A stretch of DNA of 64,000 bases from Paenibacillus chitinolyticus NBRC 15660 (GCF_000739915.1 NZ_BBJT01000008.1:124001-188000); one strand, 5' to 3'. Numbered from the stretch's first letter, positions 9,401 to 18,284 are shown. Made by a program: numbers and translations. The notes: generated by a model from the letters alone, not told the origin.

Positions 9401-11881
9401 CGGAGGAAGGGCATCCTGCTGCAGGGTGACGCGGATGTTGTCCACCTTCATGCGGCTTCCGTTCGCCTGGAGACCGATGCGGCCCTTCTTGTAAGCGCCG
9501 GCGTTATCGGTATCGACGAGAAGCTTGTCGCCGATCCATTCCTGTACCCGATCACCGTATGCTTTCACGGTATAATGGTACATTTTCCCAGGATCGATCG
9601 CTTCGGTGTAAGAACCGCGGTCCATAACATTCCATTCGTTAGCGGATGTCCGTTCCGCAAATTCAACTCCGTTGACGGCTGCCGCATTTTGCCGTACGGC
9701 CATCTGATAATACGGGACGTTGTCGTTTTGGATACGGAACATGATCGAATGCCATCTGGCTGCATCGTTAGCAGACAAATGCGTCATATCCGCTTCGATT
9801 TTGTAATTCCCGAACAGTCCCAGATACTCGGGGAGCAGTACGCGGGAAGGATTGTCCGGAGCGGCGGAGGCGTTCAATTCGAATGCGCCCGACTTGACGG
9901 CCGCCGCGGAAGCGGTCGTTCCTTCTTTTCGGGTCCAATCCTTCGGAAGAGCGCCTTCGGCCACTTGATCGAAGTTTTCCTCGTAGAGGGTGTATTCCTT
10001 CTCCCCCGGATTTTTGGCTATGACCATCAGGGTGAGCGACGCGTTATCCTTCTGGACCGTAACCGGGTAAGCGCCTTTTTTATTCACCTGCAAGGTGCCA
10101 TTGGCGGCTGTAACCTCTGGACCGGCAGGCTTCCATTGAAGCTCGCCGCCTTTCAGCGTCCCTTTGGAGAAATCGCTGAATTCCGCCTGGAAGCTCAGTG
10201 TATTGAGATCCAGCTTCACGCCGGTATCCGTCAGCACATACCCTTCCGCATGCTGCAGTTTAACGGCTTGCGCGCCTGTCGCCGAAGGGGTGACGGTGAT
10301 TTCACGCGCCGCTTCCGCGTTGGCGTAAACGGCTTTTACGGTCACTTTGCCCGCTTTTACCGGATAAAGCTGGTTATTCACGATTTTCACGATCGTCTCA
10401 TCGGAAGAATACAGACGAATAGCTCCCGGGGCAGGTGTTTCCGTTAACCCGTCCGAGTAATAAACGCTGCCCGTAACGGTCGCCGGACCCGTCAAAGCCT
10501 CCAGTGTGCCCGGCATCGTCACATCCAGCCGGTCGGCCGTTACCCGCGTCACTTTCAGGTTATCGAACGAAACTTTGCTCTGATCGGCCTGAAAGCCGAC
10601 TTTTCCTTTTTCAAGCAGATTGGATGAAAAGTTCTGATCCATGAGAAGCGTAAAATCCGCCTCGTCCTTGGCTTTGATATATTCTTTGACGTTGTTTCCG
10701 ACTGCGCGTACCTTCAACGTATAGTCTTTATTGAACTCCAGCGGTTTCCACATGCCGCTTACCGGCGTAGGCGAAGCCCAGTTGTTATTGGGCATCCGGT
10801 AAGCCAGCTCGAAAGTCCCGTTGCGGCGGACCGCCATCTGGTTGTACGGATTTTTCCCGTCGGCCGCTCCCCTGAACATGAGGGCCGCCCACCTCGCATC
10901 GTTAAGCACCTCTTCAAACCGCATGTCCGCTTCGACGATATAATCGTCCCACTGGACAGGCGCGGAGATGCGGGCCTGCTTGCCGGAGGCTTTGCCGTCG
11001 AAAGCCATGCGGCCGTTGCCGTATGTATCCTGAACGACGGTAAAAGGATCGCTTCCCGCGTTCGTATCGGAAATCCAGCCGGCCGGAGTATGCCCTGCCG
11101 GATAACCGTCGAAGTTATCCTGCAGAAGCACAGGGTCCAGCTGAGCCGAAACCGGGTTCTCGTCTTTCAGGTTGAGAATTCCGTAGCCGGCCGTGTCGTT
11201 CCAGAACGAATTGGAGTTATACGCGCTCCAGTAGCTTGTCCGCTGCTTGCTCGTGTCCGCCTCGTAACGGTCCGTTACGCCGATCTCAAAGCCGAGCTGC
11301 TTCTGCAAGCCCGCGTCAAAACGGAGCATCTCCCACGGTATCGCGGTTTCCAGCGTCCATCCGCCCTGGTCGGTGCCGACTGCCCTCAAGATTTTCTTCT
11401 CGTCTTTGCCGCTGTGGTTGCCCAGCGCCGCCCCGAAATGAAATTCCGGCGTAGAGCCGGGTTTGTACACGAATCCCGCCTGCATATCGTCGGCTGCAAA
11501 AGGCGCCGACTGATGCAGGGTCGGATCGAAGAAGAAATTGATATTGTCCTGCTCGAACCAGTACCCCGTTCCGCTTGAGAACAGCGTGTCGTCCTCGGCT
11601 TTCACTCCGATGTACAAGTACTTGTTATCCCACAACATTCCGAACCGGGCGTTTTTGAACGTGCCTTCGCCTGTCCGGACATTCATCGTTTCGCTGACAT
11701 TCCAGAGCGACTCATCGAGCTTGCCGTCGATTATGGGCGGAGTCAGCGTCTTGCGGACATCCAGCGCTTTCCTCCCCCGGTCGGCAGCGTATGCCGCCGC
11801 GTCGAACAGGCCAAGCGGAGCCGTACCGCACAGTAAAGCGGCGGTTAGAAACAGGCTCAAAAATCGGGAGAATTTTCTCAT
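6455..11881 (-). CDS. S-layer-anchored multidomain glycerophosphodiester phosphodiesterase-like protein
   Basis: An 1808-residue exported protein. Start ATG at 11881 is chosen because MRKFSRFLSLFLTAALL forms a signal peptide and aaaggaa precedes it. Domains in order: a CBM9-like sugar-binding domain (about 35-215, PPIIDGKLDESLW); two related laminin-G/DUF1080-like domains opening DNFDGYPAG and ENFDQVAEG (about 240-440 and 615-820), with Ig-like spacers; a degenerate half barrel (870-1040); then a full GDPD domain (about 1055-1295) with HRG, ENTIES, the metal-binding E-N-D and the HDS motifs. An Ig-like domain, a Gly/Asn linker and three SLH domains (about 1615-1808) follow. It is likely to act on glycerophosphodiester or teichoic-acid-like substrates at the cell surface. 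The GDPD motifs look intact; substrate is inferred only. Confidence 0.85.
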   Translation of the reverse strand: MRKFSRFLSLFLTAALLCGTAPLGLFDAAAYAADRGRKALDVRKTLTPPIIDGKLDESLWNVSETMNVRTGEGTFKNARFGMLWDNKYLYIGVKAEDDTLFSSGTGYWFEQDNINFFFDPTLHQSAPFAADDMQAGFVYKPGSTPEFHFGAALGNHSGKDEKKILRAVGTDQGGWTLETAIPWEMLRFDAGLQKQLGFEIGVTDRYEADTSKQRTSYWSAYNSNSFWNDTAGYGILNLKDENPVSAQLDPVLLQDNFDGYPAGHTPAGWISDTNAGSDPFTVVQDTYGNGRMAFDGKASGKQARISAPVQWDDYIVEADMRFEEVLNDARWAALMFRGAADGKNPYNQMAVRRNGTFELAYRMPNNNWASPTPVSGMWKPLEFNKDYTLKVRAVGNNVKEYIKAKDEADFTLLMDQNFSSNLLEKGKVGFQADQSKVSFDNLKVTRVTADRLDVTMPGTLEALTGPATVTGSVYYSDGLTETPAPGAIRLYSSDETIVKIVNNQLYPVKAGKVTVKAVYANAEAAREITVTPSATGAQAVKLQHAEGYVLTDTGVKLDLNTLSFQAEFSDFSKGTLKGGELQWKPAGPEVTAANGTLQVNKKGAYPVTVQKDNASLTLMVIAKNPGEKEYTLYEENFDQVAEGALPKDWTRKEGTTASAAAVKSGAFELNASAAPDNPSRVLLPEYLGLFGNYKIEADMTHLSANDAARWHSIMFRIQNDNVPYYQMAVRQNAAAVNGVEFAERTSANEWNVMDRGSYTEAIDPGKMYHYTVKAYGDRVQEWIGDKLLVDTDNAGAYKKGRIGLQANGSRMKVDNIRVTLQQDALPPLPSERFVQVVEPETKISLAPTVVTELKSSADLVKLQGTSLPATAMMYVNGNLKITAPGGAEIAGLDEILGALNNKVIPAFYVRDELSTDKLIEALKTRGIEDAFIVSDKGELVKKARLAYPIIRGILDFRQAKADTNEDLMEIRRKTTVNLAKIALLSQNAATRESMAYLQQRTLVVWAQDQSVQADKTVSLHNLITGGANGIVTDAPEAAIGALKLYSNGTTLIRKPYIIGHRGIPSEAPENTIESNALSLEYGADYIENDMYLTKDGHLVIVHDSVLENTTNGKGKVEDFTLAELKKLNANKPFPTGYPDVKIPTLDEQIDLARSKGRMVMAEIKTSTPAAVDAFVRIIKEKKAEDIVDAMSFDTNQLKRLAELMPEMPSGLLTSGYANEANVNKSLRETLKVLQPLNATFNTSYGGLGKNFMEAAKHRGVIISPWTFNNKNDFMKFFGLGAFGITTDYASWAADWAAFVKPGKSAYTLSPGENVALSLEVESYRGTKTNAAPDIVLLDGQDVVEVSGSKITGKKAGKAHVLLRYTASMDANNKYDLYTQPVTLEVKGGSGGDNGSGGNNGNNGNNGNNGGNNGNNGNNGGSAGKVTASGGAVDASALREALKTHSTVEIAYTGDTVEIPASALMDAPQGSRTLVIAGPVGKYTVQLADLKLDEAARKLGGESRSMTVRYTLRYAAGSDAAAIGAAVKAAGLQTAGTPVQLEIAAKAQSGGSAALETQGQLELTLDGTFDAKRATGVRAYPNEKKVSFAPSLFAPAGTAKTAVTFKRSGSGFYAVVSGAPVFADMAGHWAQADVELLAAKLVVEGSGGGRFDAERSVTRAEFAALLVRALGLPKAAGPAGFGDVGSADWFAGDVAAAAAAGLIGGYEDGSFRPQRPITREEQAAMLVRALPYAGAASAAAITKPQQEEILARYTDSGKIGWAQAEVAAAVHAGLMNGMTDGTLAPASEATRAQSAVMLRRFLVTAGFIN
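7625..7711. repeat. Gly/Asn codon repeat encoding the linker of the SLH protein
   Basis: Short repeats of gttgccgtt-type words encode a run of GNN and GGN units between the Ig-like domain and the C-terminal region. Such arrays are prone to length change. Confidence 0.8.
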
Positions 11882-12100
11882 TTCTGATCCATTCCTTTCG
11901 AATGAGATATCCGGATCGGTTCCGGACGGCCATGGGCGAGAACAACAAAAAAACCCTCTATCCATCAAACCGGAAAATGCCGAAGCAAGACATTTTTCGT
12001 TTGTGCATAAAGGGTTTTCTCCTGGACTCTTACCCTTGGATATTCAGTTGTTCCTGCATGTCTCTTACTTTACCAGTACTATGTCAACGCTGCGTTAAGT

Positions 12101-12238
12101 ATGCTTGAAGATTTTGTAAGCGTGGAGGCGGAGGCAGCCGCCGGAACGGCTCTGCTCGGCTGCTGCATCTGCTGCACGGTCTACTTCCCGTACAAACAGC
12201 TCCTGGCGAGAAGACGCCTGAACCGCTCCCGTTCCTAA
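12101..12238 (+). CDS. Possible 45-residue Cys-rich small protein
   Basis: An open frame from ATG 12101 reads MLEDFVSVEAEAAAGTALLG, then CCICC, then TVYFPYKQLLARRRLNRSRS. It has an acidic N-terminus, a short hydrophobic Cys cluster and a basic tail, resembling a tiny membrane-associated peptide. No convincing ribosome binding site precedes the ATG, which is the main argument against it. A plus-strand terminator (12339-12374) lies 100 bases downstream with no other plus-strand gene to serve. It may be a remnant or chance frame. Confidence 0.25.
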   Translation: MLEDFVSVEAEAAAGTALLGCCICCTVYFPYKQLLARRRLNRSRS

Positions 12239-12261
12239 TCCCCGTATCTGCTCAAAAGAAA

Positions 12262-12288
12262 GAACCCGCCGGTCAACCGGCGGGTTCC
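12262..12288 (-). terminator. Hairpin/terminator downstream of the DinB gene
   Basis: Perfect stem GAACCCGCCGGT with ACCGGCGGGTTC; on the minus strand it is followed by TTTCTTTT. A second hairpin (CCGCCG/CGGCGG, 12311-12328) lies between it and the DinB stop. Confidence 0.6.
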
Positions 12289-12338
12289 GCAATAAGACAT
12301 GACGATCCTTCCGCCGGATTAACGGCGGCCGGAAAGCT

Positions 12339-12375
12339 GAAAGGAGTGCTGCTCCTTTCTGCTTTTTTATTTTTA
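12339..12375 (+). terminator. Plus-strand Rho-independent terminator
   Basis: Stem GAAAGGAG/CTCCTTTC (12340-12360) then TGCTTTTTTATTTTT. The flanking annotated genes are both on the minus strand, so it would serve an unrecognised plus-strand transcript such as the small frame at 12101. Confidence 0.6.
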
Positions 12376-12861
12376 AGCGTACAGCATAAAGAAGTTCAAT
12401 TCATGACCGTTCTGCTTCAAATAATTGTACAACTGCGAACGGTGGTGGAAAAGATGCGTCACGATTTCGATCAGCCATTTGATTTGAGGCATGCTGTGCT
12501 CCAGATAAAAGGCTTTCGTCTCTTTGTTCAAAAGCTCGTCTTCGCTCAGCGAAACCATATAAGCTTTCAGCGTATCGAAGTGAGTCCGCAGCCGCTTCGC
12601 CAACTGCTCAGGGTCCGTAATGTCCTGCGCGCCGTTTTCGACAAGTTCAACCTCCGGCTGCGATTTTTCCTGCAAAATTGCCAGGTCCGAAGCGGGCAGG
12701 GCGGCAATATGGTGGACGAGCTGCAGAAGCGTCCGCATATTTTCCCCAGGGGTGAACGCCCACTCCTCCGGTCTGATCCGCCGGATCAGCGCCTCGCTTG
12801 TCCGGACCGACAGCTCCAGCTCGTCCAGAAGATGATCCCTGATTTGCAAAACTCCGCTCAT
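12373..12861 (-). CDS. DinB family protein
   Basis: A 162-residue DinB-like four-helix bundle. The sequence has the expected spacing of metal-binding His residues (LVHHIAAL near residue 52 and THLFHHRSQLYNYLKQ near the C-terminus). Family members bind a metal and include thiol-dependent transferases such as bacillithiol transferases, but the substrate here is not known. The ATG at 12861 is preferred over the one 9 codons upstream because aaaggatggga sits before it. It lies 62 bases downstream of an AraC-type regulator on the same strand, a pairing that suggests a two-gene operon responding to the same signal. Confidence 0.85.
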   Translation of the reverse strand: MSGVLQIRDHLLDELELSVRTSEALIRRIRPEEWAFTPGENMRTLLQLVHHIAALPASDLAILQEKSQPEVELVENGAQDITDPEQLAKRLRTHFDTLKAYMVSLSEDELLNKETKAFYLEHSMPQIKWLIEIVTHLFHHRSQLYNYLKQNGHELNFFMLYA

Positions 12862-12923
12862 AGGTAATCCCATCCTTTCTTGTTCCATCCGAGATATCTA
12901 TCAGTATAACCAAACCCGGCCGC

Positions 12924-13793
12924 TTACAGATAGGATAAATCGGACATGCCCCGGTATTCGGCTGCCGCCTTAATCGGCGATGCCCCGTAAAATCTCTTGA
13001 ACTCGCGGATCATATGAGCCTGATCGAAAAATCCGCGCTCTGCCGCCGCAGCCGCCCAATCAGTGACGGAACCGGCCTGAATGTCCCTGAGAAGCCTTTG
13101 AAACCGCACCACTTCGGCGAACTTTTTCGGGCTGAGGCCCACCCATTGATTGAACGAACGGTGAAGCTGTCTCGTGCTGACGGTTTCGGACCGCGCCAAT
13201 TCGCTTACCGTTTCCCCGCCGCCTGAAATAAAAACGCGGTACAGCACGTTCTTCATCCGATTGTCCCCGTCCGTCCCCTTGTCACTCAACTGCCGCATCA
13301 GACACGCTTCGACCGCTCCGATTCGTTCCCCAAAAGAACGGGCTTCCCGAACGCGCTCCTCTGTTTCTCTCCCGATAACCGAGCCGATTTGCCTGGCGGC
13401 AACCGCTTGATCGTGAAATTCGGACAAGGCCGTCCGCAGGAACGGATACGCGCCGCCGGGCATAAAACGGATTCCGAAACTTCTCATGGGCGCCCCCTCC
13501 TCGTAAGAAAGGGTAAAAGCTTGCTGGAAAGTGCCGCAGTACCTTACGTCCATTTCACCCGTTTTCAAATTCTCCGTAAAAATGATATCCGTGCAGCCGT
13601 CGGGAAGAACCCGGTCCACCGCATCCGGCCGAAGAAGCAGCTGCGCACTCCCGGATCCGCGCGGTTCGGACTGCCAGTAACAGCATACGTACGGCTTAAG
13701 AGCGGGGGACGGCCCTTTTTCTTCATATATATAGGTAGAAACTCTTCCGTTCGCCTGAACGGGCCGGAATAGGTCGTGCAGTCTGGCGTCCAT
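12924..13793 (-). CDS. AraC family transcriptional regulator
   Basis: A 289-residue regulator. The N-terminal half (about 1-150, including KPYVCCYW, LPDGCTDIIF and FGIRFMPGGAY) matches the ligand-binding region found in AraC proteins of the DUF6597 type. The C-terminal 100 residues hold the AraC double helix-turn-helix: ETVSELARSETVSTRQLHRS, then LSPKKFAEVVRFQRLL, then ERGFFDQAHMIREFKRFYG and SPIKAA. It probably regulates the downstream DinB gene. The ligand cannot be inferred. Start ATG at 13793 has agggggat upstream with rather long spacing. Confidence 0.88.
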   Translation of the reverse strand: MDARLHDLFRPVQANGRVSTYIYEEKGPSPALKPYVCCYWQSEPRGSGSAQLLLRPDAVDRVLPDGCTDIIFTENLKTGEMDVRYCGTFQQAFTLSYEEGAPMRSFGIRFMPGGAYPFLRTALSEFHDQAVAARQIGSVIGRETEERVREARSFGERIGAVEACLMRQLSDKGTDGDNRMKNVLYRVFISGGGETVSELARSETVSTRQLHRSFNQWVGLSPKKFAEVVRFQRLLRDIQAGSVTDWAAAAAERGFFDQAHMIREFKRFYGASPIKAAAEYRGMSDLSYL

Positions 13794-14071
13794 CGTCCCG
13801 AAAATCCCCCTATCCCTTTTATCCTCTATCTTCCACTATAATCCCGCAAGAAAAGCCGATCAAGGCTCATTTCGAAGGCAAATTCCAACCCATTTTTCAT
13901 GAAAAAAAATATTTTCTGTAAAAAGGCTGAAATTATCCATTTTTTATGGAATACATTCCCTGTAGAAACTGTCTTACATATTGTACAGGCCTAATCTCGA
14001 AAAAGGGGGGAGGTTCCGGATCGTTCACTAGCTCGTTTATTGTTCAAATATGAATGAAAAGAGGGAACTAG
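13794..14071. other. Divergent intergenic region between the AraC gene and the subtilase
   Basis: AT-rich from 13880. It holds the inverted repeat GGAAT-AC-ATTCC (13948-13959) and CTGT...ACAG around 13969-13988, possible operator or promoter elements, but no consensus sigma-A promoter could be assigned with confidence. Confidence 0.35.
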
Positions 14072-17000
14072 TTGAAAAATCGCCATCTCATCCAAAAACT
14101 ATCCGTGATGTCGCTCGCGTTTGCATTCGTTGCAGGCACGGCGCTGCCTCATGCCAGCGCAGCCCAGTCCGGCAAAAGCATCCAACCGCGTACCCAGCTC
14201 AATGGTTCTCTGAATCCCGGTACAAACTCGCTCCCGGGCCAGGTCAAGGGGTATATTTCCCCGAAACTGAATACGGCCTCCACGAATTCCGTCCGTGTTA
14301 TTGTCCAGCTGCAAAATCAGCCGGTCGCCGTAGGCAAATACGCCGCTAAGCTGGGCATGTCCGCTTTGGCAGCCGAATCTACCGAATCGGCCATTACGCA
14401 GGAGCAGACCACTCTGGTCAGCGTAGCCAAAAACAGCGGAATTAACCTCCAGGTCAATTACCAGTATAATACAGTCCTAAACGGGCTGGAAGTAACCGTT
14501 CCCGCCAATAAAATTCCCGCGCTGGCAAAACTGGCCGGCGTCAAATCGATTCACCCCAGCGCCAATTATTTCCCGATCCCCGTAGACGAACCGAAAGGGC
14601 TGGATGTCAGCAGCCCCAATTATGACATCACTCCGCTGAAACAGATCGGCGCGGATGTCGCCTGGGCCAAAGGCCTCACCGGCAAAGGCCTCAAAGTCGG
14701 CGTTATCGATACCGGAGTCGACTATCTTCACCCCGACTTGAAGGATGCCTACAAAGGCGGCTACGATTCCTTCGAGAAGGATAACGACCCTTACGAAGAG
14801 CCTCCGCTTACTCCGGAGGAAGACCCTTACGGCACCGGATTTGAAGGGACGTCCCACGGCACCCACGTATCCGGAACGATCGTAGGAAGAGCATCCAACC
14901 CAAGCTCGGACATCGTTCAAAAAGGCGTCGCTTACGAAGCCGATTTGTATGTATATAAAGTGCTCGGCCGAAATCCCGAAACGGGTAGAGCTTCCGGCTC
15001 CTCGGCGCAGGTTATCGACGGCATCGAGCATGCGGTCAAAGACGGCATGAACGTCATTAACCTGTCGCTCGGCTCCGACTCCGAGAAAGACCCGAACTCT
15101 CCCGACGTCGTCGCTATCAACAACGCCGTGCTCGGCGGCGTAACGGCCGTTATCGCGAACGGCAATGCGGCGGATAAAGGGCCTTACTACTACTCGCTCG
15201 GCTCGCCCGCCACTTCGCAGCTCGCGATCTCCGTAGGCGCCGTAACCAGCCCGAAAACGCAGTACACGGCATCCGTATCGGAAGCGGTCTATACGCCGCT
15301 TGTTTCCCCAGGCGCCGCTGCAGTGCCGCCGGTGACGCCTGCCGCCGCCGGGTACAATCTCAACGTGATGGCCTGGGAAACCGGCCAGGAAAACTTCGCC
15401 TCCATTCTGGGCACCAACCCTAGGGACGTCGTGTACGTCAACCTGGGTCAGCCTCAGGATTATGAAGGCAAAGACGTAACCGGCAAAGTCGTGCTGATTT
15501 CCCGCGGTAATCTCGCCTTCGTGGACAAAATCGCCAACGCCAAGCAAAGAGGCGCGAAAGCGGCGATTATTTTCAACGGCAACACCGAACGCGGGGACGC
15601 GACTAAAGCCGATCTTTCCGAATCGGTCATCGGCCGTGACGGCTTTGTCGGTTCCGCCGCTTACCTGGGCGACGGCTTCGAGTACATTCCGACCTTCGAC
15701 ATGAAAGGCACGGAAGGCCGCGCTCTCGCCAGAAAAGCGCTGGCCGCTCAAGGCCAGACGCTGAAGCTCGCTTTCGGGGCCAACTATCCGAAGAGCGAAA
15801 TCCCGGGCGATACGATGGCGACGTTCAGCTCCCGCGGTCCGAATGTGGACGGCGACCTGAGCATCAAGCCGGATATCAGCGCGCCGGGTGTGAGCATTCT
15901 GTCCACATGGCCTGCCTACGGCAAGCAAAAGCCGAATGCGAGCTACAATACCGCCTACAGCCGCATCAGCGGTACCAGCATGGCCACTCCGCACGTAGCC
16001 GGCCTTGCGCTGCTGCTGAAACAGCAGCATCCGGACTGGTCGCCGCTGGATATCCGCGCTGCGCTGGCTAACACGTCGGACAAAATCAGCGACCTGGACG
16101 GCAAGCTGTACGACGTCTACTCGCAGGGCGCAGGCCGTGTGAACGTGGGTACTGCCGTGAAGACGCAGGCGCTGCTCCAATCCGTGGAGCCGATCACGAT
16201 TCTCGATAAGTACTGGCAGCCGCAAGCCGTGACGAACTACAATCCGTCCGTCAGCTTCGGCCTTCTGGCTCCGGGAACGAACGCCCAGAAGGAGCTTCAA
16301 CTGAAGAACGTATCGAAGCAAAGCGTGACCTACTCGGCCAAAGTCGTGCTGCATCCGAACGTAACGTCGGACCCTAACGCTCCGACCCAAACTCCGGATG
16401 TCACGAACCTGACCGCCCAGCTGCTCGGCCTGCAAAACGGGAAACTGACCGTTGCGGCCGGCGCTTCCAAAGGATTTTATTTATCCGTAACACCGAAGAA
16501 CAATGCGGTTAAAGGCGTTTATGAAGGCGAAGTGCTTCTGGAAAGAAGCGGACAGCCTTCGCTGCACCTGCCTTTCGCCGTACACGTCGGCCAAGATAAG
16601 CCGGAAAACGGATTCGGTCTGCAGGAACTGGAGCAAACGGAAAATGCCATTTATCCCGATAATCGTGACGGCTCCCCGACCACAACCGACCTTTCCTTCC
16701 GCCTGACGGCCAAGGACGTGAACGCGATTTCCCTCTGGGCCGTGGGACTCGATGACAAAGAAATCGGCATCCTCGACGAAATCACCCGGACCGACGCTAA
16801 CGGCCGTCTCAAACTGATCGAGCCTGGCGTTTACTCGTTCGAAGGCATCGACGGTTCTTATGTGGACGGAGAGCTGGATGCGAACGGTAACCTGAAGGTG
16901 AAACAGCTTGCGGAAGGCACCTACAAGCTCTCCGTAATCGCTCAGAAGATCGACGAGTTCGGCAACAACGTGGACGGTATCTCCTACACGGCTTACAGCT

Positions 17001-17344
17001 CCCTGCGTATCGCCAACCTGGAGAACGACCGCGTCGCCAAAGCGAAAGACGATTTTACGGCTAAAATCGTCAATACGCGCAAAATCAACCAGCCGGTTCT
17101 GCAGCTCCCTAAAACGGACGGAATCGTGTACAAGGTCACGAACAGCTCCAATAAAGCTTACATCGACAACAGCGGTGTTCTGAAGTTCGTCCCGAACAGC
17201 GGGATCGTCAACGTCGAACTGACCGTCACCCTTTCATCCGTCAAGAACCCGGCCGTTAAAACCACGGTCAAAGTTCCTGTCGTGCTGAGCAAATCGTCCA
17301 TTCCGCAGCGCCAGACAGCCGATGAGAGCGCACTTGCCGAATAA
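14072..17344 (+). CDS. vpr: Subtilisin-like serine protease with PA domain (Vpr/minor extracellular protease type)
   Basis: A 1090-residue exported S8 protease starting at TTG 14072, six bases after aagaggga. Signal peptide: residues 1-31 (cleavage near ASAAQS). An I9-like propeptide (about 70-165) is followed by the catalytic domain with D213 (VGVIDTGVDYLHPDL), H262 (SHGTHVSGT) and S636 (ISGTSMATPHVAG). A protease-associated (PA) insert (about 430-560, GKVVLISRGNLAFVDKI) interrupts the catalytic domain, as in Vpr and cell-envelope proteases. Residues after 700 form Fn3/Ig-like domains. No sortase signal or SLH domain is present, so the enzyme is probably released. It is monocistronic with a strong 3' terminator. 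Confidence 0.92.
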   Translation: MKNRHLIQKLSVMSLAFAFVAGTALPHASAAQSGKSIQPRTQLNGSLNPGTNSLPGQVKGYISPKLNTASTNSVRVIVQLQNQPVAVGKYAAKLGMSALAAESTESAITQEQTTLVSVAKNSGINLQVNYQYNTVLNGLEVTVPANKIPALAKLAGVKSIHPSANYFPIPVDEPKGLDVSSPNYDITPLKQIGADVAWAKGLTGKGLKVGVIDTGVDYLHPDLKDAYKGGYDSFEKDNDPYEEPPLTPEEDPYGTGFEGTSHGTHVSGTIVGRASNPSSDIVQKGVAYEADLYVYKVLGRNPETGRASGSSAQVIDGIEHAVKDGMNVINLSLGSDSEKDPNSPDVVAINNAVLGGVTAVIANGNAADKGPYYYSLGSPATSQLAISVGAVTSPKTQYTASVSEAVYTPLVSPGAAAVPPVTPAAAGYNLNVMAWETGQENFASILGTNPRDVVYVNLGQPQDYEGKDVTGKVVLISRGNLAFVDKIANAKQRGAKAAIIFNGNTERGDATKADLSESVIGRDGFVGSAAYLGDGFEYIPTFDMKGTEGRALARKALAAQGQTLKLAFGANYPKSEIPGDTMATFSSRGPNVDGDLSIKPDISAPGVSILSTWPAYGKQKPNASYNTAYSRISGTSMATPHVAGLALLLKQQHPDWSPLDIRAALANTSDKISDLDGKLYDVYSQGAGRVNVGTAVKTQALLQSVEPITILDKYWQPQAVTNYNPSVSFGLLAPGTNAQKELQLKNVSKQSVTYSAKVVLHPNVTSDPNAPTQTPDVTNLTAQLLGLQNGKLTVAAGASKGFYLSVTPKNNAVKGVYEGEVLLERSGQPSLHLPFAVHVGQDKPENGFGLQELEQTENAIYPDNRDGSPTTTDLSFRLTAKDVNAISLWAVGLDDKEIGILDEITRTDANGRLKLIEPGVYSFEGIDGSYVDGELDANGNLKVKQLAEGTYKLSVIAQKIDEFGNNVDGISYTAYSSLRIANLENDRVAKAKDDFTAKIVNTRKINQPVLQLPKTDGIVYKVTNSSNKAYIDNSGVLKFVPNSGIVNVELTVTLSSVKNPAVKTTVKVPVVLSKSSIPQRQTADESALAE

Positions 17345-17400
17345 GGCGGATCGGCGCTTCAACGGAATAAGCTGCGCGCAGTAACGTCAGCGGCGTCAGC

Positions 17401-17453
17401 AAAAAAGCCATCTTCCGGCGGCCTTAGGGCAGCCGGAAAGATGGCTTTTTTTA
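17401..17453. terminator. Bidirectional terminator between the subtilase and the TetR gene
   Basis: Arms AAAAAAGCCATCTTCCGGC and GCCGGAAAGATGGCTTTTTT form a long stem with A and T tracts on both sides. Confidence 0.85.
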
Positions 17454-17593
17454 TAGTCCGGCATGTCCGCCGACTGACAGCTTCAGCAACGTCAGCTTTA
17501 GCGGCAGACGTCTTTTATCGACATAGCCGTCAAATTTAGCTTATGAAAAAGGGGCCTGCCGGAACTCCGCGGTTCCTTTACACGTCACCCGGT

Positions 17594-18172
17594 TCATTTA
17601 GTCAGAGGATTCCCTCCGCCGTTCCACCAGAGGCCAAAAAGCATGTCCGCCCATTCCTCGGTCGGCACATTCAGCCAATTCGGCGTGTCGATCGCATGAA
17701 AAAAAACCGCCGTGATCACCGGAAGAGGAATATCCGCTCTCAGCGCGCCCGCTTCCTGGGCTTTCTGGAACAGAGCGGTCAGCTTTTTTTTCAAGTCCGC
17801 ATGGCCTTCATTCAAAAATTCAAGGTCTCGTCTCGCTTTGTCCGAGGCCGTTTCGTCGATTTTTGGGGCCGCAAGCATCAGCGTATGGAAGTTCGACAGC
17901 TCCAGAAAAATAAGCAGCACTTTTTTTATGGCCGCTACCGGTTCGAGCTGCTCGATCCCTTCGCAAGCCTCGATCGTCTGCTCCATCGTTCTGCGCATGC
18001 AGGCCGCGACGATCTCTTCCTTGTTGGCGTAATATTCGTAGATTGTGCTTCTTGCGCCCGACAGCATTTCGGACAAGGCTTTCAGATGAAAGCCGTCATA
18101 GCCGCGCTCCATCAGTAAGCGCTCGGTCGCGTCCAGCAGCTCCGATTTAGTAAACGCCCGTTGTCTCGCCAT
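17594..18172 (-). CDS. TetR/AcrR family transcriptional regulator
   Basis: A 192-residue one-component regulator. Residues 8-55 form the TetR DNA-binding domain (LLDATERLLMERGYDGFHLK, then LSEMLSGARSTIYEYYANKEEIV). The remaining all-helical region is the ligand-binding and dimerisation part and is not informative about the inducer. The start follows gaggaaggggaagagg. No target gene lies next to it: the flanking genes are convergent or separated by terminators, so it may act elsewhere. An orphan repressor of an efflux gene is a typical role, but that is inference. Confidence 0.9.
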   Translation of the reverse strand: MARQRAFTKSELLDATERLLMERGYDGFHLKALSEMLSGARSTIYEYYANKEEIVAACMRRTMEQTIEACEGIEQLEPVAAIKKVLLIFLELSNFHTLMLAAPKIDETASDKARRDLEFLNEGHADLKKKLTALFQKAQEAGALRADIPLPVITAVFFHAIDTPNWLNVPTEEWADMLFGLWWNGGGNPLTK

Positions 18173-18284
18173 AACCCTCTTCCCCTTCCTCCCCCTATCT
18201 TATCACCGCGCGGATAGACAGACAAACCCTAAAGGGGTGACGAATGTAAGGACTATTTTTACATAGAAATAGGTTTTCAAAGAT

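Noticed and set aside
12095-12292. 65-codon minus-strand frame
   Set aside because: It starts inside a terminator hairpin and has no ribosome binding site or family pattern.
14477-16435. 652-codon minus-strand frame opposite the subtilase
   Set aside because: Antisense shadow in GC-rich coding DNA, Arg/Val/His-rich with no domain.
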